From Nageia nagi (taxonomy: Eukaryota; Pinophyta), in contig JBITNC010000001.1 of assembly GCA_050084985.1 (NCBI GenBank), positions 103,044,001 through 103,108,000 on the forward strand: a DNA stretch of 64,000 nucleotides, in the 5' to 3' direction. Position numbers and translations under genes: made by a program. Within the stretch, counting starts at the first letter, position 1. The number at the start of each line of letters is the position of its first letter. The notes beneath the pieces are model-generated. The model was not told the origin of the DNA and ran no database searches. It saw only the letters and a list, made by a program, of their open reading frames with translations. Of this stretch, positions 1 to 11,929 are shown piece after piece.

Positions 1-1454
1 ATTAATCCCTTAGAAGCCCAACATTCCATTGTGGGGTCCCATAATAACTTAAAAAACGTTTTTTGCACATGTTGAAATAAATTAGTAATATTTATGACAT
101 TATTATGTGACTTTTTTTTTTAAAAAAACATATCACTTAAATACTTTAGCATTTCACTAAAATACCTCTAAAACACTTCTAGATGTATTAAAACACGACT
201 AAGTTGTCCAAGAGGAGGGATGTTCCACCCATGAAAAAACTTATTCAACACTTAAACAAAAAGATATAATATTTACAAAGTTTATCAAAATTTGGGAGAT
301 TACATGATACTTGGATGAATGATCTCCTTGCCACTTGTGTGCTCTCTTATCAAATTTAGCACCCAAGTGTGGTTGTAGATGAATTTTGTGATTGTTATCG
401 CTTCTTCAACCACATTTCTAATGCATGTGAGCCTACTAATGTACTATAGGATACGATCAATGCAATGGGTTTCACATAGGCCCCAAAATATGGTGGGGTA
501 GTTCTACTCTAGAGGTTTTCTTGCAACCACATATATTACAATGTTGTCCATCACTACTTGGACAACATTCTCCATACCCACTTCCAACACCACCTCCTTA
601 GGCAAGTTGTAAATCAATTGTGTATTTTTATATAATGTGATGTGTTAACCGAATTCAAGAAGACCATTAATCCACTTGAAGCCACCATGAAGTTGATGTG
701 TGTGCAATTCCTCACATCTGCCCACCTGTCTAACAAAATATTGCATCCATGTTTGTGTCAACCCTTTCCTTGCTCAAGGGCACATGTGTTGGCAATTACC
801 TCCTCAAGCAAAGGTCTGTTGAAATCCTTTGTGGTATGAAGCTTCATCCCTCTTCCAACAACGGAATACTATTGCCATGGCATCCTAGTAAGGACTATTT
901 GTAACATTAAAAGGAATGTTGCAATAGTGCCAAATATTTGTAGCTGTTGTTTGCATTGCTTTGATCTTCTATTTCCCCCATGTTGTTCTATCAGGGAAGG
1001 TTGTGTCTCTTTATGAGAAACAAAAAACATTGGATTTGTAATATCACTTGTTGAAAATCGAACATGTGAGCCAAACATAGACACTTCTTGTGATCCTGAT
1101 TCATAAATCTTCCAGTAATCATCCAAGCTCCCCCCAAGCCTTGCTCCAACTGTAATCTTGGTATTTTTCCATTCTGACTTTTGTTTTGATTTTGAAGCAA
1201 TTAAGGCTTGAATCTCATGAGTGATCTTAGGAGGCACAACATCACAAAGTCCTATATCAATCAGGTATCCTTGCAAGATGGAATTTAAGTCTATTGATAC
1301 CACCCTTGTAATGTTTTTTTTTGCAATAGTTGCAAAAAATTTGGTTTGGAAGATCACCCATTTGTGTATGCTTCCAAGCAAGATTCTTCCCTTTGGGTGC
1401 ACTTGAATAGCCCTCATTTGCAAATGCCATTTGCAAAGTGCAAAAAAAACCCAT
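1..1454 (-). pseudogene. hAT transposase remnant (BED finger plus DUF659 region), truncated by window start
   Basis: Read on the minus strand from 1454 downwards. It begins with a BED-type zinc finger (FCNYCKKKHYKGGINRLKFH, C-x2-C then H), followed by a DUF659-like stretch (ENVVQVVMDN, then HCIDRIL). Near 430-300 it reads ITKFIYNHTWVLNLIREHTS. These motifs appear in the order typical of plant hAT transposases, DNA-cutting enzymes that act in the nucleus. Several frame changes and stops are needed to follow it, so it is dead. The catalytic C-terminal half and the dimerisation domain would lie left of base 1. No terminal inverted repeat or target duplication could be confirmed to the right of 1454. 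Confidence 0.85.
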
Positions 1455-2308
1455 TTGAAGGAAAGAAAAACCCTAACCCTATTTTTTTTAACAAATTTTA
1501 AAAAATCAAAAATAAAAAAATACCCATTTGAAGTATGGGCATTGGCATTAAAAAAAATTGTTTAGTGAAAATAAATAAATAAAAAAAAACTACCTCTTCA
1601 AATGCTCAATGAAAATAAAAAAACTCATGGATGAATCACAAAATCTCGTGAAATCTACGATGAAAAGTTTGAAATCCATGATGAAGCTCCTCAAATATGG
1701 TGAACCTTTAAATCCTCCATGAATAAGACTGTCTTTTTCCTGCGTCTTTTCCTCTCGATGGTTGTTGAGATGTCTAGTTTTCAGACAAGTTACCTATTGG
1801 AAATTCATCGAAACTCGACAGTGAGTTACTTGGTCAAGCAAAAATGCATGAGTTTTCGTGTTTACTCACAAGTTTTCCATCATTGGTTAAAGTAGTCTCA
1901 TGCAATTCCCCAATGGATAGAAGATGATCACAAGTTACTTTTAGGTGATTTGGAACCTTGGTTGGGACTATTCATGCACATATCTAATGTAGCTTGACAA
2001 TCTTTAGTGAATGGCTCAATTATAAAAACTTGTTTATAATGATCAACAAACTTGGAAAAAATATCAGATTGTTCTATGAAGTGAATATTATCCGTTATTA
2101 GATTATGTATTTGGGTGGAATTAATTTGAGTTCAAACTCTTGAAAAAATTGGTTAATGACTTTGTCCCCAATCCACAACTAGTGCATTCAATCTCAAACT
2201 TGAGCTTCTCAAGCTAGAGTCGATTGTTGCCATATAGTTTCATTGAAAGGATTCTTTTTTGACTCTTGAGAGAGCTTAGCATGCTCTCGAGTGTTAACTA
2301 TGCAACAT
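1455..2308. other. Non-coding, AT-rich flank
   Basis: No ORF with recognisable content. It probably holds the 5' flank of the hAT remnant on the left and the flank of the solo LTR on the right. The five bases just before the LTR (AACAT, 2304-2308) form its left target duplication. Confidence 0.5.
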
Positions 2309-3504
2309 TGTAAGGATCCAAAACACAACTCAAGTGCAATTAAACCCAAAAGCACAAGTATGCACCCAACGTCTGTCTAGAAGATTAATTACAAGCATAC
2401 AAACCCTCAATATGCCAACATTAGGGTTAGGGCACTAAATACAAGCTTAATCAACATACAAATGCCAACGTCTGGCCCATACATACACATACATGCAAAA
2501 GTAAGCCAATAATGCCAATAGACAAGTATGCACAACACGAATATGAGATCCAAGTGCCCAATGATTGTATAGAAGATATGAATGTCAAAGCAATATAATA
2601 TTGAGCTCCCAAAGTTGGACGTTGGCCTTCAAGGAGCCAACTAGGGCACGTCGTGTATCCTCAATGCTGGACGAACAAGTAGAACCATGGGACAACCTCG
2701 CTCCCTCAGATCTTGAATCCTTTCCACCAAAGGAGCCCTACTCTGAACCTGGTGGCCAACTGAATGACAGAAGCTCAACCTCGGAATACCACCGAATGGG
2801 AAAGGGTGCTACACCAATGCCGTAGATAATTAGGATCACTCAGCTTGATAGTTTTCCTATATGCTGCACCTAGGGGATTGCTTAGTGCCGTTAAGACTAG
2901 TGTCCACAGGACAGTATCAATAAGATAATAGTATAATCAGGTATATCCAACAATGAGGCTCCAATGCCTCTTTATACACTCAACTTTGTTTGGATCTCAC
3001 CGAGGAGTCATCACTCGACTTTTTAATCCCAACGTTAGCCTCCTGGGGGCCCAGAATGCCCAACATGGGTGCTTAGGGGTCAAGCATGCCAACGTGGGGG
3101 CTTGGAGTGCCATAAATGCCAATGTGGGGTCTAAGAGTGTTACGCATGCCCAACGTGGGTCTGGGAGCCATACGTGGGGTCTAGTTGTCATAATGGGCCA
3201 ACGTGGGGGTCTAGGAGTTTCCCAAAGGTTGGCGCATGTATATACAAGTGCTCATCCATCCACTTAAGTGTAAAACAAATCTTGGAATTCCTACAATCAA
3301 GATCGGGATCTCCAAGTATAATAAAACACCTAATCTATGCTTGGGAGGAGACGTCCCACTTGGGGCTCACAGTGGGGTCTATTGACGCATTAAGTCTTCT
3401 ATCCTAAGTAATAATGTGGAATTACAATGCAATAATAAAATATATTACAAGAGGAATCCGTTGGATTCCACAATTCATTACAATCATGCAAGGGAGATGT
3501 CACA
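2309..3504 (-). mobile_element. Solo LTR, 1196 bp, minus orientation (family 1)
   Basis: On the minus strand it starts TGTGACATC at 3504 and ends CCTTACA at 2309. It is flanked by AACAT (2304-2308) and AACAC (3505-3509), a 5-bp target duplication with one change. The reverse complement aligns along its whole length with the LTR at 5241-6424. Shared landmarks are the TCGGGATCTCCAAGTA block near 3303, GACGTCCCACTT near 3350, and the CAACCTCGGAATACCACCGA block near 2775. A TATAAAGAGGC box lies on the minus strand near 2970. A roughly 30-bp tandem repeat occupies 3025-3225. There is no internal region, so this is the product of LTR-LTR recombination. The apparent ORFs inside it are not genes. Confidence 0.85.
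3025..3225. repeat. About 30-bp tandem repeat, core CCAACGTGGGG
   Basis: Seven degenerate units with core AACGTGGGG or close variants start near 3030, 3062, 3090, 3120, 3149, 3171 and 3201. The typical spacing is 28-32 bp. The repeat lies inside solo LTR 1. A shorter, decayed counterpart lies in the other LTR around 5560-5720. Confidence 0.75.
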
Positions 3505-4813
3505 AACACTCCCCCTAATTATGTGAAATTTAGGGGCCCACTATTAGAAAATAGGAGTGGAGACTTGAGTATGATTCGGGGAGTGAACTATGCTTCCATA
3601 CATAAATATGCAAATGTAATGGCTAGATAACCCGAAGTGCAACTTTAAGTGTGCACTCAAAAGAAGTTACGAAGGTGAATTCCTTAAAAGGGAAAAGTAG
3701 GAAGTGCAACAAATCAAAGAAGGCAGTTCAAACCATACCCCCAGACCTTGATGGAAAGCAACATGAAAATTGTGAGCATCAGTTCAAAGCTTTGAGCTAA
3801 AATTGCAAGGTGCTTACAATAGATGAAAGAATGCTTGCTAGAGTTACCAACAAATTCGAGCAAAATTTCACCAAGTATGGAGGTCCAAAACAATGGTTGT
3901 GTGGTTGGGCAAGGATTGAAGTTCAACTATCAAAAATGATGCGACCATGCACCTAAGACCGTTCATTGCTCTTCTCTAGGAGGTTGCTTGCATGTGGGAT
4001 GAATGGCAAGGAAGCGCTTATTAATACCCCCCATCATACTGAAATTGGACTAAGTCCTTAGCCTTTGTCACCTGGTTGCATGCCCCCAACAAGATACAAT
4101 CTTAATTTTTTGGGAAGGTAAGACCAAGAGGAGAAGTTGGTGTCCGGGCAGGAAATTGAACCTACCACTCCATTTTGCATTTGAGCTACAAGTGGCATCA
4201 TTGGAACATTTGCATGCTGAACAAGGGGTAGTAAATTCGTTTATAAATACCCTTTCATGTTCTTTAAAATGACCAAGTCCCTAGCCTTTTCAACATGGTT
4301 TCATGTTTTCAGAAAGATACACTCCTGAAATTCCAAAAGGGTGCGACCAACAACATAATAGGTTTCCGACAAATTTTGGGCCAAAATTTGGCTAAGGAAC
4401 ATGGGCCTTTCCCTAGCTTGGTCACATGGTCTTCACAAGATGCCTTTGTAACTTCTCATTTAGGTGTGACCAAGAGGAAGAAGATAGGAAAAATGGCAGA
4501 TTTTTGTTAAAATATAGTGAAATTTTTGGTGGTGGCATGATCCCAAAAGGATACTTTCCTAACTATTTTCAACAATGCGACCATCCATGGGGCCTCTTTG
4601 AACCAAAATTGGCTAAGTATGGAGCTAGTTCTCTCCTTTAGGGCTTGGTCACATGTCGTGCCAAAGATACAATTGTAACATTTAAGAGAGGTGTGACCAC
4701 CCTCTTGGGCCTGCATGGATCAAATTGATACTTGGCATAACCACAAGGTGGTGATACATCATTGGGCCCTCATCTTGGCCTCTGAATTATGGACAATTGG
4801 CATGGAAAATCAC

Positions 4814-4820
4814 TATAAAA
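4814..4820 (+). promoter_or_regulatory. TATA box (TATAAAAGGGGG) inside the palindrome array
   Basis: TATAAAA followed by a run of G. The same TATAAAAGGGG context occurs at 5191, and related boxes lie at 11073 and 11930, each after a group of palindrome units. This suggests a repeated promoter module. Activity is not shown. Confidence 0.5.
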
Positions 4821-5190
4821 GGGGGTTTTCCCCTTATTCTTGTTTTGTTTAGTTAATTGACCTAGCACAACATTCCCATTTTTGGTCGCACCCTCCTAAA
4901 AGAATTGGCTATGTGTGAAGTCTAAATGCCTATGAACCTGGTTGCATGTTCCAAGAAAGTTAATTTTGCATCATTCTTAAAGGATGCAACCACCCTTGTG
5001 AGGCTCATTTTTCATCTAAGTGTGGGATGTAGCCCTCCATCCTTGGTCGCATGTTTTGAGAAGGATACATTTGTGAAGTTTTGGAGAGATTCGACCACCT
5101 TATTTTGCATGCACATGGTGAAGATTTGATACTTGTAAGGGAGTCACCCCTCCATCCATTGACTCCATGCCACCTAGCAGTCAACCAAGT

Positions 5191-5197
5191 TATAAAA
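5191..5197 (+). promoter_or_regulatory. TATA box (TATAAAAGGGGG), second copy
   Basis: Same box and downstream G run as at 4814. It lies 44 bases before the insertion point of solo LTR 2, so the LTR landed in what looks like a transcribed leader. Confidence 0.5.
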
Positions 5198-5240
5198 GGG
5201 GGACTTAGCTCATTTTTTTTCAAACGTTTCTCTCCCTAAG

Positions 5241-6424
5241 TGTGACGTCCCTGTTGCATTATTGTATTTATATATGGAATCCAACAGATTCCCTATTGTA
5301 TTATATTTAATTACTTAATTGTGTTTTAAGTTAGTACTTGGGATAGAAGATTTAATGGGTCATTGGACCCCACTATGAGTCCTAAGTGGGACGTCTCCCT
5401 CCCAAATGTAGATTAGGTGTTGTAATGTACTTGGAGATCCCGATACATGATTGTGGGAATCCCAAGGTTTGTTTAACACTTAGTATATGGATGAGCACTT
5501 AAAAGGCCCCAACGTTGAGATTGGGAGCACTTGTACACATGCGCTAGCCTTGGGGAGACTTCTAGACCTCCACGTTGGCCCATGAAACCCACGTTGCCCC
5601 CTTAGATGCCCACACATGCCTCCTAGACCCATGTATGCATTCCTGGATCCACGTGGAGCATAGGGGAGGCCTAGATACCTACATTGGACCTGAAATGACT
5701 CCTAGGTGCCAACGTTGGGGCTTGAGGGGACTGGGTGATGACATTGAGGTGCAATCCAGATCCAAGAAAGCTATATTAGCCCTTGGAGCCTCATTTTTTG
5801 GATATACTGAATATTTATAATTGCTTATACCGTTCGAAGGACAAGAGTCTTAGTGCTGTGCTAAGCAAGATCCCTAGGTGCAACATTTAGGAGGATTAGC
5901 AGGTTGGGATCCTGTTAGTCTACGACTTTGGTGTAGCACCGTAGCCCATTCGGTGGTATTCCGAGGTTGAGCTTCTACCTTTAGTGGTCACCAGGGTTTG
6001 AGAAGGGCTCCTTTGGTGGAGAGGAATCAGATTTTGAGGGAGCAAGATTGTCCCACTCACCATCTGTTTGTCCAACAAAGAGAGACATACATCATGCCCT
6101 AGTTGGCACCTTGGAGGCCAACGTACAACTCTAGGGGCTTGGTATTGTATATGCATAATTTCTATATCATATATATGGCCGTTGGGCATTTGGATCTCAT
6201 GTTATATTGTGTATTTGTCCATTATTGCAACGTTGTGGTATTATTGTCCATTTGTGCATATTGTAGCCAAACACTGGCATTGTGAGGTGTTGTTCATTGT
6301 TATCTACCATTCTTGGCCAAATGTTGACAATCTTGTATTGTTTTTGCTTTGAATTGATGCCCTAGTTCAAACGTTGGAGTATACTTGCATGTTTGTGGCT
6401 TAATATTGCATTTAGGCTTTTACA
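5241..6424 (+). mobile_element. Solo LTR, 1184 bp, plus orientation (family 1)
   Basis: It starts TGTGACGTCC and ends TTTTACA. It is flanked on both sides by CTAAG (5236-5240 and 6425-6429), an exact 5-bp target duplication. Same family as 2309-3504 but in the opposite orientation. Internal ORFs (for example minus 6189-5920) share the peptide RSSTSEYHRMG with the other LTR only because the DNA is homologous. No internal retroelement sequence remains. Confidence 0.9.
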
Positions 6425-7140
6425 CTAAGGCTGGTCGCATGGTTCTTCAAAGTTACTATCCCATCTCCAAGGTGCGACCAAGTCATAACCTTTGCACGGA
6501 GAAAAATGACACTTGTTTGTTAGCCACTTTTTCATCCCATGATGAAATGACACATGTCCCCATTCAAACTATAAATGCATGTGCACTTGGTCTCATTTTG
6601 CATTAATCATTCTCTCCAAGGGTGGTTGCATGGTTTTCAAGAGATAATTTTGCATCATTTAAAGAACTTGCACCCACTAAACTGGGGGAACTAAGACAAG
6701 TTTTGAGCTAAGTCCTTGTCTCTATTGCCTAGTCGCATATGTTCCAAAAGTCACATTTGTAACTTTGTCTTAAGATGCCCCCACCCCCCCATATGAGCAT
6801 AAAGGAATTAAGATTTTAATTAAGTAGGGGCCCACACTTGGTCGTTGCTTGCATGGAGATACGACTCCAACTTTTTTGCATAGTCATCACCTTTGTGTCC
6901 AACCCACCTCATGTGCGTTTGTCTAAGTCTTGTGAGTCCATCATCTTGCATTAACCAAAGATACCAAGATTACATCCAACTTTGGTGCGACCAAGGCAAT
7001 TGTGTATTATCCAAACCTCCATGCATTAATTGGGTCCCACAAGGTGACAAGGAAGACGTTTTGAATTTGCATTTAAGGCTCAAGGTGCATGTTTTAAGTC
7101 ATTGCATTCTTTTAAGGACCCAAGGGGAGGTCGACCACCT
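6425..7140. repeat. Palindromic-unit array, part 2
   Basis: Continuation of the array interrupted by solo LTR 2. The best unit is 6431-6482 (CTGGTCGCATG ... GGTGCGACCAAG). Weaker units lie near 6614-6672, 6724-6785 and 7088-7139. No gene. Copy A of the associated ORF begins 250 bases downstream. Confidence 0.7.
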
Positions 7141-7389
7141 TCTCCACTAAAACCATTGTGTTTAGAGATTCATGTATTAATGCATCATGTAAGTGCCCTA
7201 AGACACACAAAAATTGAAATAAAAAATGTAGGGCATATGGGTTTGCCAAGCATAATTGACCCCACTTTTTCCACTTTGTTAGTGTCAGCACGTTCGTGAC
7301 CTTGTCTACCCTAAGTTGCTTGCACCACCCCCACTGTGTTTGCCAGTCAGTTAGGTTGTACACTACTCTGTTTGTTTTGCAGGTTCGAG

Positions 7390-10160
7390 ATGTCGAAGAT
7401 TAATTCTAAACTCAGGTTACAAAGAACTCCAATTGGGCAAATTGTCTAAACCTAGTTTGACAGAATTCGCCAAGGAGAATCCTTAGGACCCCTTGAGATA
7501 AGAAAAATTTAAAAATAACATCTCCAACATTTGAGATAACTACTGGTCTCTTACAGATCCAAGTCAAACATTGCATTCTATTGGCAAATTGGAGAGGACT
7601 CAGATGCTTAATGGGATAATTTGCATGTTGGGTCTGGCCATCGCCACCTTGTTTCCATTTGCAGCGTCATTTCCCGAGCTATGTTGTGAAGTGGGGAGGT
7701 ACTCCAATTTCGAGGATCAATCCCTTTATGATGTCAATGGTATCAAAATCCTCGATTTTTCTACTGAGGGCATTGAGGAAGCCTTCAAATGGAGAAATGA
7801 ATGGGTCGTTTACATAGAGGACTCCTTAGACTATTATCATAAATTCCACCGGGCCGGAGATCTCATCAGAGATTGGCTTGAAAATGAAAGTAAAGAGTTC
7901 TTCGGGAACAAATCGATAAATGCAAAAAGGCAACATTTCTACCCTACCATTTCCAAGATCATCAGTATGTTACAAGGCTCATAGGCAAAGAGGACAATGT
8001 GAACTCTTGGGAGATAAAGAGAGGTACCAAAACAAAAGGGAAGAGAGAGAGAGATCTAAGACATACACCAGGTTTTGGCGCTTGAGGGAAGAATTGAACA
8101 AAGAATCCAAACTCTGAGTAACCCTCTTGTGACTACCAATGAGAGATCCACCTCCTCTTCAAGGGTGAGAAGACACCAAGGGTGAATAGGAGAGAATGCT
8201 ACTTTGGGTGGCTCCGGGCCACAAATTCATTTTGTGGTTCCAGAGATTGTGAAAGACGTCCAAGTTATGGCAAAAATGGGATACTTGGATTTCCCTCTCC
8301 AACAACTCAATGATGCGACTCTAAAGAGCATCCCCATAATGCCCATAGTTGTTGTAAGACCAGAGCATCCCTTGGCCATCCCAAGTCTCTTGACCCCTAC
8401 GTAAGATTGGTTAGAAATGGAGATTCCTGAGCAAGTTGGAGTGGAATTCTAGATGGACGATGAAAACGTTGCCAAAACTCTTGTTGCAAACCAACCAGCA
8501 TAGCCTGACTCACCTCACCACTCCTCATCTAGCTCCTCTTCTGGCTTCGAGATGTCCTTTGAGTTCTCCAGTTCTTCTAAGTCCAGTTCAAATGAAGAGC
8601 GAGAAGGTAGCTCATAAAGAGAACATGAGGATGAGGATGACGATGACTTGCATATTGGCTCCCAAGATACACAAATTGTGAATGTGGAAGGGGAATCCGA
8701 TACTATGCTCGGTGTAGCACCACCATGATCAATGTTAGTGAGACAAGCCCCTTCCTCCGAATCCACCACTCCACGTAGGAAAAAAGAGGTCACCACTTTG
8801 ATAGGAGGCTCACAAAGCAACGCCCAACAAACCCTTGACTCCGGGAAAGACAGTCCCTATGTCGGTAGGGAATGGAGGAGATGAGGAAGATAAGGGTGAA
8901 AATGAGGAACAAAACTTGAGCATGGCAGCTAGAAGCCCTTGAAAATCTAGGAAAAACCAACAAAGGCCCAGAACCAGCTGTTGAGGAGATTCCAAGAGAG
9001 CTCGGCTCCACAAATATTGACACCACTTTGGCCAATATTGTGTTAAATGGTGGTCCCCATAAGCATTAGGATTTCAATAAATTGACGCAATCATCAAGAA
9101 TTTGCAAATGAGCTTGAGAATGGGAAATGCCTTTGAAGATTTCCCCAATCGAAGAGCTTGAGACCTTTGTCTCCATGAAAAGGGACTTGGTGACCATCAA
9201 CAGGTGTTATTCAAAGTAGAAACGTTCGCAAGATTTGCAAGATGTGTGAGTCCACACTGAGGATTATAAATTCAAAAAAATTGGATGAGTCGGATAGAAG
9301 CATACCATTAACTATAATGTGGATGAGATTGTGAACCAAGGGATTGAAAAAGAGTAGAAGATTAAGGAATTGAAAGAGAGCTCACCGACAAGAACAAGTT
9401 GGTGAAGGAGATTGAAGATGCCAAAATGTCCATTGAAGACATCAAGCTGCAGGCCTCCTTGAACATTGGCGTAACTTCAACGAAGGAATCCCTGGTGAGT
9501 GAAATAATGAGGATTGTCAATGAGCTTTCCCTTCGGATTGTTGCTCTCATGGATGAGGAAAAAGCAGAAGAGAACATGATTGTCACAATATCCCAATTAT
9601 TAGAGTCGATGCAGAATCATGAGCAGACCATGCAAAACTTGAGGAGGATGTCTATGAGATAGGCGGACCAGTTACAATATTGCCAGGAGTTTGCTTATCA
9701 CCTATGCTAGCTGAGATATGTAGAATGCGAATGCGCTAAGCTGATTAAGGCGAGGGTGGACCTGTTGATAACCCTAACCTTTTAGATGGGTCAATTTATC
9801 CAACCAGTTAGGTTTGTTAACGAAGATGGGAGCGAAAGGAAGGTCGAGCTCATAACCCACGAAGTCCAGAACACTGTCAGGGAACTTCTCTTCATTAAGG
9901 ATGTGAACCTGTTGAAAGCAGGGAAGCATATTGAAAATCAATAATAGTTGGCCATTTGGAAGTTTAGATGGAATGCACCTCTTGCTACATCTTGGATTTC
10001 CACATTAGGATGGATGAAGATCTGCCAGGTGCGCTTGCAGGAGGGTTTTCCATGGTGAAGGTTGTCATCGAGGATAACTCATAGGATTCCAGAGGAAGTT
10101 TTCCTCGTTGCACAAGGTGGAATTACCAATGCATACTGGAAAAGTGCATATTTTATTAAT
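7390..10160 (+). pseudogene. Copy A of an unrecognised long ORF family (retroelement-associated, degenerate)
   Basis: ATG at 7390 (MSKINSKLRLQ), matching in position the start of copy B. I do not recognise the family. The clearest stretch is 7571-7984, where DFSTEGIEEAFKWRNEW aligns with NFSPTRIEAAFGWRRYG of copy B, and INAKRQHFYPTISKIISML aligns with IIARREEFLLVVAKLITLL. Around 8600-8700 a Ser/Asp/Glu-rich segment contains EHEDEDDDD. At 9399-9660 a charged, probably coiled-coil segment is followed, across a stop, by QYCQEFAYH, which matches VYCHEFTYH in B. Many stops and frameshifts show it is dead. No reverse transcriptase, integrase or protease motif is visible. It could be a gag-like or accessory protein of a non-autonomous element. 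The function is unknown. Confidence 0.6.
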
Positions 10161-10489
10161 TGGATATGATCTTTTCAAAAGATATAATATTTTATTGATA
10201 TGACTTTATTTGACTTGCGCTGTGATGGATGAGTTTTTGCTTCCATAGCCACAAGAAACTTTGATGTGACAATGATGTGGTGTATGGGCGTTATTCTGTA
10301 GCCGTAGTTTTATCATGTATGTGTTGTGCCTACACAACACCTTGCAAAATTTTTGCATTTTGAGGACCCTCAAAATAAAAAGAAAAAATGCATGAAAGTA
10401 ATAGTTGTCAAAGGGAATGCATGCATTTTTGTGTAGTCTCAAGAAACATGTTAAAACTGCACTTTCATGGTCAATTCAAGTCAGAATTG
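10161..10489. other. 3' non-coding tail of copy A
   Basis: It contains a TGACTTTATTTGACTT-like segment (10200-10250) that resembles the tail after copy B (15610-15660). That supports copies A and B sharing more than the ORF. No gene seen. Confidence 0.4.
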
Positions 10490-11830
10490 TGCATTTTTCC
10501 GCAGTCGCATGTTTTCGAGTGAGTACGTTTGCACACCTCTCGAACGGTGCAACCAACTTCATGCTGCATTTTCATACTCATCACTTGCATTTTCATTCTT
10601 AGAATTGCACTTTTGAGGTCCCTCATGCTACAAAAATTTGTCTCCCTCATTGCATTTCATGTTTGAAGTCATTTTGGTCAAAATGCAAGGCAAAAAAACC
10701 ATGTTTTCAGCTTGTTGCATGTTTTCAGGTGAGTGCTTTTTCACCCACCCAAAATGGTGTGACCAAGTTGAAGTCCCTCATACTTAGCATATTTTTGGGA
10801 AAGATTGTTGCATGTTTTCAAATGAGTGCTTTTGCACCCATCCGGAACCGTGCGACCAAGGAGGAAGTCTCTCATACTTAGTCATTTTTGAGGCCATCAA
10901 AGCTTGTCGCATGCTTTCGAACGAGTTGTTTTGCATTGTACTCAATCCATGGGACTAGGAAGAAAAAGGACTTAGCCGTTTTTTGGGCAACCAAGGCTAG
11001 TCGCATGCTTTCAAGTGAGTGCTTTTGCACCCAACTCAAAATGTGTGACTAGATGCATTTGACCCGGAAGGCTATAAAAGAGAAGTCAGCCTCAGTATTT
11101 CAGTTTGCAAATTTGTCTAGAGCATTGTGTGGAGTCAAGGGAGAAAAAGCACTCCCTTCAAAATGTGCGACCTATGTCAAACTTGCATTTTCCAAGTCAT
11201 TTTTGGAATTTTTGGTCTTGGGAAGCAGGCCAGATGCTAGGCGCAAGGATCAAGGTGCATGCTTTTGCACCATTTCAAAATGGTGCGACTAGGAATTGAG
11301 CTTCAGTATCGACTTGGAATTTGGCTAATTGTCTAAAAGCCTAGTCGCATGCTTTTCATTATATGCTTTTGCACTCCGTTAAAACCATGTGCCTCTATTT
11401 TGGCTTCGTCATTTGACCCCTAGTTTGACCAACCCGAAGATGACATGTGGTAGTTCAGAATGTTTTAAATATCACACCACCCCTTAGTCATTTTAATCAC
11501 TTGATTTCAAATTTACCACACTTTCCCCCAATTGCACCATTTCTAATGCATGCTTTTGCACTCATCTAAAACAATGCGCTAGGGAGAAATAAGGTGTTTA
11601 ATGGGATGCTGTGCATCTAGTTAGCTTTTTCTTGGCTAAGGCATTTCAGTGAAGTCCCAAGCCTAGGCACATGGTTTTAGACACATGCTTTTTCACTCAT
11701 CAAGATCCATGTGCCCAGGATTGAGGTGAAGAATTATGCTCCAAAATTCAACTAAGTGATCCCAGGCCCAGTCGCATACTTTTCAAGTTGTGCTCAAGCA
11801 CTCATTCAAAATTGTGCACCCAGAATTGCA
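10490..11830. repeat. Palindromic-unit array, part 3 (best-preserved copies)
   Basis: Eight or more units of a 53-60 bp imperfect palindrome: 10504-10556, 10711-10767, 10804-10860, 10902-10960, 10997-11052, 11249-11291 (partial), 11340-11397, 11545-11585 (partial), 11660-11720 and 11770-11824. The consensus outer arms are CTAGTCGCATG and TGTGCGACTAG, with an inner hairpin GAGTGC-TTTT-GCACTC. Start-to-start spacing is about 90-210 bases. The array lies between copies A and B, directly upstream of the copy B leader, and contains TATA boxes at 11073 and 11930. There is no gene in it. Confidence 0.85.
11073..11079 (+). promoter_or_regulatory. TATA box within array part 3
   Basis: GGCTATAAAAGAGAAG, placed right after the unit 10997-11052. 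It has the same layout as the boxes at 4814 and 5191. Confidence 0.4.
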
Positions 11831-11929
11831 AGGTAAAATTGGTCAATTGTGAGACACTAGGAGTTGAAATGAGAAGAAGACAAGTGGCAAGCATGTACCC
11901 TGCCATGCATTCACCCTCCATGCATCTCA

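Larger units (their letters stand above)
3505..5235. repeat. Palindromic-unit array, part 1 (older copies)
   Basis: No gene. From about 3940 this region holds degenerate copies of a 50-60 bp imperfect palindrome. Each copy opens with a GGTCGCATG-like word and closes with a TGCGACCA-like word. Units lie near 4072-4130, 4287-4350, 4418-4476, 4534-4594, 4644-4700, 4929-4992 and 5041-5099. Outer arms such as CTTGGTCGCATG and GTGCGACCAA are reverse complements. TATA boxes sit at 4814 and 5191. The array continues after solo LTR 2, at 6425. Confidence 0.75.

Noticed and set aside
2565-2825. ORF MYRRYECQS... and its look-alike on the minus strand at 6189-5920, apparently a conserved protein
   Set aside because: Both lie inside solo LTRs of the same family. 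The shared peptide follows from LTR homology in an LTR with no coding role.
8515-8820. Ser-rich minus-strand ORF, and the similar one at 14353-13847
   Set aside because: Antisense shadows of the acidic linker of the plus-strand ORF copies A and B (GAA/GAT runs read backwards).
3940-11830. Regularly spaced repeats resembling a CRISPR array
   Set aside because: Units vary in length and sequence, spacers are long and irregular, no cas genes occur, and the surroundings are plant transposons.
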